DNA of 16,765 nucleotides from Clostridia bacterium (GTDB lineage Bacteria; Bacillota_A; Clostridia; Oscillospirales; CAG-382): contig JAFWWX010000018.1 of NCBI GenBank assembly GCA_017517985.1, positions 1 to 16,765 of the forward strand, given 5' to 3'. The notes below the pieces were generated by a model. It did not search any database. It worked only from the letters and a program-made list of their open reading frames with translations, and had not been told where the DNA came from. Made by a program: the position numbers and the translations under genes. Below, in pieces: positions 12,701 through 16,765 of the stretch (its first letter is position 1; each line of letters starts with the position of its first letter).

Positions 12701-15515
12701 CCATCATTACTGCAGAGTTTCTATCGTCGTGTAAGTGAGCAGCATTGGGAGCTTTTACCCATACTTCAGCATTAAATGATACTGCGTTATCACCAGTCGT
12801 AAAACTTCTGACATCAATTTGCTTATATGCTCTTTTTAGTTCATAGAGAGAATAGTCGAGCTTATATACCTGTTCTCCGGTTACTCCTTCAACGGGGCGA
12901 GAATTGTAAGGTGCTAATTTAGCGCCGCTTACTGCTGTTGCACCCGTAAGTGTCTGCGAAGCAAGAAGATTTGTGCCATTCTCAATAGTTACACTTGCTT
13001 TGCCTTCGCCATCGGAATAATAGTATTCTGCCGAGCCGTCACCGTCAGAATCAAGTCTGCGTTCAATTTCAAAATCCTTGTTATAGTAAACCGTTTCAGT
13101 ATATAATGGTGTACTCTCGTCACCGTCATAAGTAGTAAAGACGTGTTCATACGGTGAAATCATCTGAAACTCTACACGCTCGTCAAAGAGATACTGCTGC
13201 GTTACTGTATCATAAACTCTCTTTGTGTAAGCAGACACTCTGCCATTTGTGTATTCAATTTCAAGACGAGAGCCGTCAATGTTTTCGATAAGTACAAGAT
13301 CGTTGTTATCGTTATACTCATACCTTACTGTTTCGCCGTCTGCATAGGTTGCCGTTTTGAAAAGAGTTACACCTGCAACCGACGTGTCATAAGTATAAGT
13401 CATTTCGATGTTTGTGGGTGTTTCTGAACCGGGTGTTGTAACGGTGATTTGTTCACCCGAAGAAGTATAAGCACCTATTTTGCTTGTCTTTCTCGGACTG
13501 TTTGCAGGAACTTGAACACTCAGTCTAAACTCTCTGCCTACACCATCCGTTACCTTACCGATTGTAGCTGAAGCAATATAAGTAATATCAATAGAAGCAT
13601 TACTGCTCTTTTGAATTATTTTTTTAATCCTTCCTGTTGAATTGAAACGGTATGTGTATTCTTCATCCTCAAAATACATATTTTCAAAGTTTCCTAACGA
13701 GGTTGCATCCGCTTCAACCCAAAGTATAAATTTATCGCTGTCGGGACAAACATATTTCTGTGTGCCGTCTTCCAGTGTTTCTTCAAGAATGAAATACATC
13801 CAAGTTCCGTCAGCACCGTAATATCTTAACTTTTCAGAACTGTAAACCAATCTTCCGTAGTAGTTCCACTGCCAATTTGTGCCTGCGCCGTTTCCTATTG
13901 GCAAAGAATACTCTACCGAATTATTGAGTTCACTATCGTAAATGCGGCAAAGGCTAACAGGCATTACATTTCCGTCAAGACCTAATTCTTCACGAACTAC
14001 AACAAGAGCGTTTGTGACATCATTAACATAAGCCGTACCTGCTCTGCCCATATCAATGCTGTGGTACTCAAAATCATCTCTTATACCGTAAACATTCCTA
14101 TAATTTACGGTATAATACGGTCTGTTAACACTATATCCGTTTTCACCGCCAACTCTGACATTACAGCTTTCACCCTCGCCCAATATGGGTTTTAAGACAA
14201 ATCCATTTTTATCACAAAGTCCCATTGACCACATATTAAATGCTTCAGTAATGTCAAATTCATAAAATCCTGTTTCGGTTATTGTGTGAACATCGAGATA
14301 ATCACTGCTGCTTTGCGGAATGACAGATGTTGTTTCCTCTGCCCAAGGCTCATTTGCAAGGCTGATACCTATGGTGTTGGTGAAATCTCCGCCAGTCGAA
14401 AGAGGCTCACAACGCAATCTAACTGACGCACTTGAGATAAGAATTTCATCCTGCAAACGGCTATACACCAAGTTCAGGAGTGCTTGCGAATTATATGCTG
14501 TTCCGTCTTTTTCAAAGTCTTGAACATACACATAACTACCTACTTCACCGTCACAGTTACCTGCATTAGCTGTAATAAGGAAGCCTCTGTTGTTGGTTGT
14601 AAATGAGGGGTCAACGGTAACAGGATACACACGATTCTTGTCTGACAGCCACTCAAATGATGGGGTATATTTAATTATGTTGCCTTCTCTGCTTCTATAC
14701 ACCTCCACTTCTACATCTTCACTTACTGTTCTCGAAGCGTCAAACATATACGGAGCCTGCATTGTGAATACTTCTTCACTCTTTCCGTTAAAGAAGCTGA
14801 TACTCTTATCCTTGTTCACATTCCAGGTCATACCGGGTGCTGTGAAGGTAAAGCTGACAAAATATCCTTTTGAGGGAACGGTATCCAAGATAATATTTTC
14901 CTTGATACCCGTTTCCGTTACAAGATATTCAACATCTGCAGTACCCAACACATCGCTATATCTAACGGTAGATACATTATCTTTTACAGACATCATCGTA
15001 TCTTCTTCAGACAGCAAACTTTCATCTAAAGCCATTATTCTTGAATCTTTCTGTGTTGATACACCGTTCAATTTAAATGAAACTTTGCTTTCTCCGTTTT
15101 CAATAGATATATAAGAGTCTTTTTCTATCTTTTGCGGCAACGTTGCTGTGAAATTATTTGATTTGTTCTGCAACACCGCTTTGCCGTTAACCGTTCGATT
15201 TACAAGGGTATTATCTATATCCTTCCATTCGCCATCTTTGTAAAAGTGAACAGGCTCGGAAGAGATAATATCAACCATCGTTCCATCTTCACGGGTAAAC
15301 GTTTTTGTAAATGCGTCTTTCTTTTCTTCTGTTTCTTCCATTATTTCGGCAGGTGGCTGTGATACTTCGGTTATAGGTACTGCCTCTGCCATTCGCTTAA
15401 CCGATTCAATATCTTTGGCTACACCCGAAACCAAGGTTGAGGGGATAATCTGAAAAACGAGCAAAATCGTCATAACCATCGCTATGACCTTTGCGAACAC
15501 TTTTAACTTTTTCAT
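9771..15515 (-). CDS. Secreted RHS/YD-repeat protein with DNRLRE and DUF4474-like domains
   Basis: This is a 1914-residue protein. In order it has: a signal peptide (about 1-33); a beta-rich region with the REDGTMVDIISSEPVHFYKDGEWKDIDNTL start of firmicute RHS proteins; a DNRLRE domain (about 304-471, with EPWAEETT and VNRPYYTVNY); early YD repeats; a jelly-roll-like carbohydrate-binding-type domain (about 845-1000, with FNAEVWVKAP and GWQFMPC); a nine-cysteine linker (about 1024-1053); YD repeats; and the RHS core (PIRYRGYYYDTETGYYYLQS at about 1636, ending YTDPSG at 1697-1700). The last 214 residues carry WKGRYGITIGAEIGIYN and HWWLTGF, which I recall as DUF4474. AGGAAGG lies before the ATG. 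RHS shells enclose and deliver variable C-terminal domains; whether this one is toxic is unknown. No typical immunity gene follows; the LRR gene does. Confidence 0.93.
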   Translation of the reverse strand: MKKLKVFAKVIAMVMTILLVFQIIPSTLVSGVAKDIESVKRMAEAVPITEVSQPPAEIMEETEEKKDAFTKTFTREDGTMVDIISSEPVHFYKDGEWKDIDNTLVNRTVNGKAVLQNKSNNFTATLPQKIEKDSYISIENGESKVSFKLNGVSTQKDSRIMALDESLLSEEDTMMSVKDNVSTVRYSDVLGTADVEYLVTETGIKENIILDTVPSKGYFVSFTFTAPGMTWNVNKDKSISFFNGKSEEVFTMQAPYMFDASRTVSEDVEVEVYRSREGNIIKYTPSFEWLSDKNRVYPVTVDPSFTTNNRGFLITANAGNCDGEVGSYVYVQDFEKDGTAYNSQALLNLVYSRLQDEILISSASVRLRCEPLSTGGDFTNTIGISLANEPWAEETTSVIPQSSSDYLDVHTITETGFYEFDITEAFNMWSMGLCDKNGFVLKPILGEGESCNVRVGGENGYSVNRPYYTVNYRNVYGIRDDFEYHSIDMGRAGTAYVNDVTNALVVVREELGLDGNVMPVSLCRIYDSELNNSVEYSLPIGNGAGTNWQWNYYGRLVYSSEKLRYYGADGTWMYFILEETLEDGTQKYVCPDSDKFILWVEADATSLGNFENMYFEDEEYTYRFNSTGRIKKIIQKSSNASIDITYIASATIGKVTDGVGREFRLSVQVPANSPRKTSKIGAYTSSGEQITVTTPGSETPTNIEMTYTYDTSVAGVTLFKTATYADGETVRYEYNDNNDLVLIENIDGSRLEIEYTNGRVSAYTKRVYDTVTQQYLFDERVEFQMISPYEHVFTTYDGDESTPLYTETVYYNKDFEIERRLDSDGDGSAEYYYSDGEGKASVTIENGTNLLASQTLTGATAVSGAKLAPYNSRPVEGVTGEQVYKLDYSLYELKRAYKQIDVRSFTTGDNAVSFNAEVWVKAPNAAHLHDDRNSAVMMEAINAEGAVTVTAVYPIDTAITGWQFMPCCITVPAGTEYVNFYILNDYQVSPLYYADISFYKADSSYFNDESIDLTLNSSSSIEVVSCACGTDCQFGNGCLCECESFEECTCVSCKATSTTEYDDFGNLLLKSNSDGSTILSETYTYAEDNNSIASVSDSLGNTTEYDYDLSNGTLTEVTDANDNTIQYKYNAMLELAEVSKAVSGVGVDGEIGTVSNSYTYTKDKLTSISTANGVNYSFDYDAYGNPKAIKVGNQTLASYNYAAGKNNDKVSTVTYGNGQVIRYSYDADGNITAIENDSTHIGYEYVYSYYNGELVSATDRKTGFVTNFGESSYIIKDSNNNVIYQSTYDNDRNFVETVNGFSFVYDDSDSGTFSTSTGKSSKTFTVTNDSLSLEQTDTADYYGRKAQTVVGFEGWTDGQKIRTNYTYSQIGENTSNQLSNIGTNYQREDGKKGYFYWGYSYENNNIIFEEEQTDIYYYQDYEYDEADQLTYSSGWLYTETMEYDTGGNVVSKDLWTDNYGSYEHLEFEYNDENWPDKLTAVNGVPITYDAIGNPLSYNGTTYSWTAGRQLATMSSSDKSLSFKYNDSGLRTHKSVAENGTTKNYIYSWSEDGKLVSQSDGTTTLYFIYDNNDEIIAFAKLTDNSSELFYYLKNKHGDVTTIIDSSGVPVVYYKYDAWGYLITISGTQASTIGALNPIRYRGYYYDTETGYYYLQSRYYNPLWGRFINRDIYVHADYSNVFGGNVFAYCENNPIKYTDPSGTSIWDNGILGFIPPSDFGIEWFTRPWTTAVDCWQRAFGYNDLYDYSAGFAGIFIDCLISEFYYDNMYWRVELWKGRYGITIGAEIGIYNKSKANIFGKKPFHYKCSVELFPMRFVLYQLDNYNEPTEIIRMSTDKHWWLTGFIVSNGVGDFLNGNSLKPNNLVLKAQIFFRDKRMAKLFDSNLGKRRGDGWYESEVNGSQVKITWANNPVKFTT

Positions 15516-15571
15516 AAATTCTTTTCCTTCCTGCTACATAAGCAATTTAGTTAACCTTGCCTTCCATTTAA

Positions 15572-16012
15572 TTAATACTTTACTTCTACTTCTTTTGTAA
15601 TATTATCTGCAGAACCGCCAGAGCCATAAAAAACATATTCAACAGTCGCTCTATAAGTTCCGGTCTTTGTTAATTGATGGGAATGTGAACCGAGGTAAGA
15701 ATTATTATAACTTGTAACAACCCATTCATCGTTAGTTTGTCCTATATCAACTTTACTCCAAAATAACCCTAATGTTCTTTTTTCAATACAAGTAGTTATT
15801 ACAGCTTTGGTAAATACAGAACTATTAGCAGTATAATTATTTGTCACAGTTATCACCCCTGAAGACGATACAGCGGCACTACTTGAAGTACTTTCAACAT
15901 TGTTGTATCGAGGGGTTATTTCTTGGGCATTTACCATAAAAGTCCCAGTTGTGATGATGAGTACACACGCAACAGCAAAACTCAAAATCCTTTTTTTACA
16001 ATTAGTTTTCAT
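15572..16012 (-). CDS. Small secreted beta-rich protein
   Basis: This is a 146-residue protein with a clear signal peptide (residues 1-29, cleavage near VNA-QE). The mature part is Ser/Thr-rich and beta-prone (SSSGVITVTNNYTA, then TGTYRATVEYVFYG and the end KEVEVKY). I have an impression of similar short exported proteins ('PRYNN...SSSG...TKTGTYRA') in gut Firmicutes, but cannot name a family. AAAGGAG lies 7 bases before the ATG. The stop is 56 bases before the ATG of the RHS gene with no terminator between, so it is probably the first gene of the RHS-LRR operon. No catalytic residues stand out. A single Ig- or fibronectin-like fold that decorates the cell surface or pairs with the RHS protein is possible but not shown. 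Confidence 0.82.
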   Translation of the reverse strand: MKTNCKKRILSFAVACVLIITTGTFMVNAQEITPRYNNVESTSSSAAVSSSGVITVTNNYTANSSVFTKAVITTCIEKRTLGLFWSKVDIGQTNDEWVVTSYNNSYLGSHSHQLTKTGTYRATVEYVFYGSGGSADNITKEVEVKY

Positions 16013-16143
16013 TTCCTTACTCCTTTCTTGTTAATTAGAATTGTTTTACTTAAATCATACACATCACCGCCTTTATACCTTTATATAAATACAAACGCAT
16101 AAGACCCCTAAAGTATTACAAAATTCTCTAAATTTATATAAAA

Positions 16144-16181
16144 AAATAACCTCTCGCTCAAAATGAAGCAAGAGGTTATTT
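16144..16181 (-). terminator. Intrinsic terminator of the DUF4367 gene
   Basis: AAATAACCTCT (16144-16154) and AGAGGTTATTT (16171-16181) form an 11-bp stem with a short inner GCT/AGC pairing. On the minus strand a run of T residues follows. It starts about 8 bases after the stop at 16189, and separates this gene from the RHS operon. Confidence 0.88.
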
Positions 16182-16188
16182 CCCAATG

Positions 16189-16765
16189 TTATTGTATCGT
16201 TTTAATTATTTCTATCAACTCATCTACTGTAGTTGTTCCAGAAAATGATAACGTCATATAATATGAATCTTTTGTCCAAAAGGCATAATAACTGCCACCT
16301 AAATCACTGATATAAATATTAACACTTATTCCATTAGCTGTGAACTTTTCAATATGACCATGCTCATTATCTATGGATATGACATTCTGTTCAGTAATAC
16401 TCTGTCTAAAAATAAAACTCTGCTTACTCTTTAAGTTTTCATATTGAACTATATTTTCAGCATCGTTGGAGAGCCTTTGTGTTTCAACAAATCCTTCAGG
16501 GACTTTTGAAAGTGAATATTGATATGTTATTTTATTTGTCGTATCACCTTCAAAGAACAAGTCCACAAACCCATCATAAATTTCCATAATGATTTCTACA
16601 ATCGGCTCTCGGATAGCACTGACACTCATCATACCTGCGATTGCAAGTGTTAAAGCTGCGGCAATAACAATTATCTTTTTTGTTGCCCACGATACAACGT
16701 GAGTGCTGTCATACCGTACCCGTTTTAAGAGTTTTTCCATTTTTCTGTTGAACTCATCGGAAAAC
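16189..16765 (-). CDS. DUF4367-type anti-sigma-like membrane protein, 5' truncated
   Basis: The frame is open to the window edge: FSDEFNRK precedes the Met at 16740, which has no ribosome binding site, so the true start lies outside. The visible protein (about 191 residues) has a basic cytoplasmic part (EKLLKRVRYDSTHVVSWATKK), one membrane segment (IIVIAAALTLAIAGMMSV), and an extracellular domain with the pattern of DUF4367 (ITYQYSLSKVPEGFVE..., then KQSFIFRQS, and SYYMTLSFSGTTTVDELIEIIKTI at the end). Family knowledge: such genes usually follow an ECF sigma factor gene in clostridia and probably act as its membrane-bound anti-sigma or signal sensor. That sigma gene would lie just to the right of this window. 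Its own terminator isolates it from the next operon. Confidence 0.8.
   Translation of the reverse strand, partial: FSDEFNRKMEKLLKRVRYDSTHVVSWATKKIIVIAAALTLAIAGMMSVSAIREPIVEIIMEIYDGFVDLFFEGDTTNKITYQYSLSKVPEGFVETQRLSNDAENIVQYENLKSKQSFIFRQSITEQNVISIDNEHGHIEKFTANGISVNIYISDLGGSYYAFWTKDSYYMTLSFSGTTTVDELIEIIKTIQ

Noticed and set aside
14590..15114. A 174-codon plus-strand frame opposite the RHS gene
   Set aside because: It lies wholly inside the 1914-residue RHS frame, has no ribosome binding site, and its Ser/Thr-rich product mirrors the RHS codon pattern.
1..16765. CRISPR arrays, tRNA, rRNA, integrase or transposase genes
   Set aside because: No regular repeat-spacer pattern, tRNA-like cloverleaf, rRNA-like stretch or recombinase motif was seen; the only transposase hint is the weak SWIM ORF.

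Overview
The window looks like low-GC Firmicutes DNA, probably from an uncultured gut or rumen Clostridia species. It is AT-rich, has strong AGGAGG-type ribosome binding sites, uses GTG and TTG starts, and carries many secreted proteins of kinds common in Oscillospiraceae and Lachnospirales (BspA-type leucine-rich repeats, GLUG repeats, RHS/YD repeats, a DUF4367-type membrane protein). The first gene is the end of a CD1108-type mobile-element M23 peptidase, so the left edge is probably the last part of the conjugation module of a Tn1549-like integrative element. The rest reads as accessory (cargo) DNA.

Layout. (1) 1-1136: 3' part of the M23 peptidase gene and its terminator. (2) 1137-4845: a duplicated promoter-like element, a small soluble protein with a TTG start, a minus-strand secreted lipoprotein-like protein with a near-consensus promoter, then a second small TTG-start protein followed by a large secreted GLUG-repeat protein. 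The two small proteins resemble each other and share a leader. (3) 4846-7240: an AT-rich stretch. It holds three consecutive hairpins, a 320-residue protein with an OmpR-like winged-helix C-terminus and a faintly sigma-like N-terminus, a hairpin-rich and mostly non-coding stretch, a small SWIM-type zinc-finger ORF and an intrinsic terminator. (4) 7141-8690: a divergent pair, an XRE repressor (minus) and a SLOG/YpsA-like protein (plus), separated by a palindromic operator candidate. (5) 8661-16765, minus strand: from right to left, a truncated DUF4367-type anti-sigma-like membrane protein, a small secreted protein, a 1914-residue secreted RHS/YD-repeat protein ending in a DUF4474-like domain, and a tightly coupled BspA-like leucine-rich-repeat protein. 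A symmetrical terminator shared with the SLOG gene closes this region.

How it works together (inference). The plus-strand left part and the minus-strand right part are two cell-surface loci in which small regulators or small secreted proteins accompany large exported repeat proteins. Between them lies a regulatory and RNA-rich segment and a possible defence or stress-sensing pair (XRE-SLOG). No integrase, insertion sequence, CRISPR array, tRNA or rRNA was recognised.
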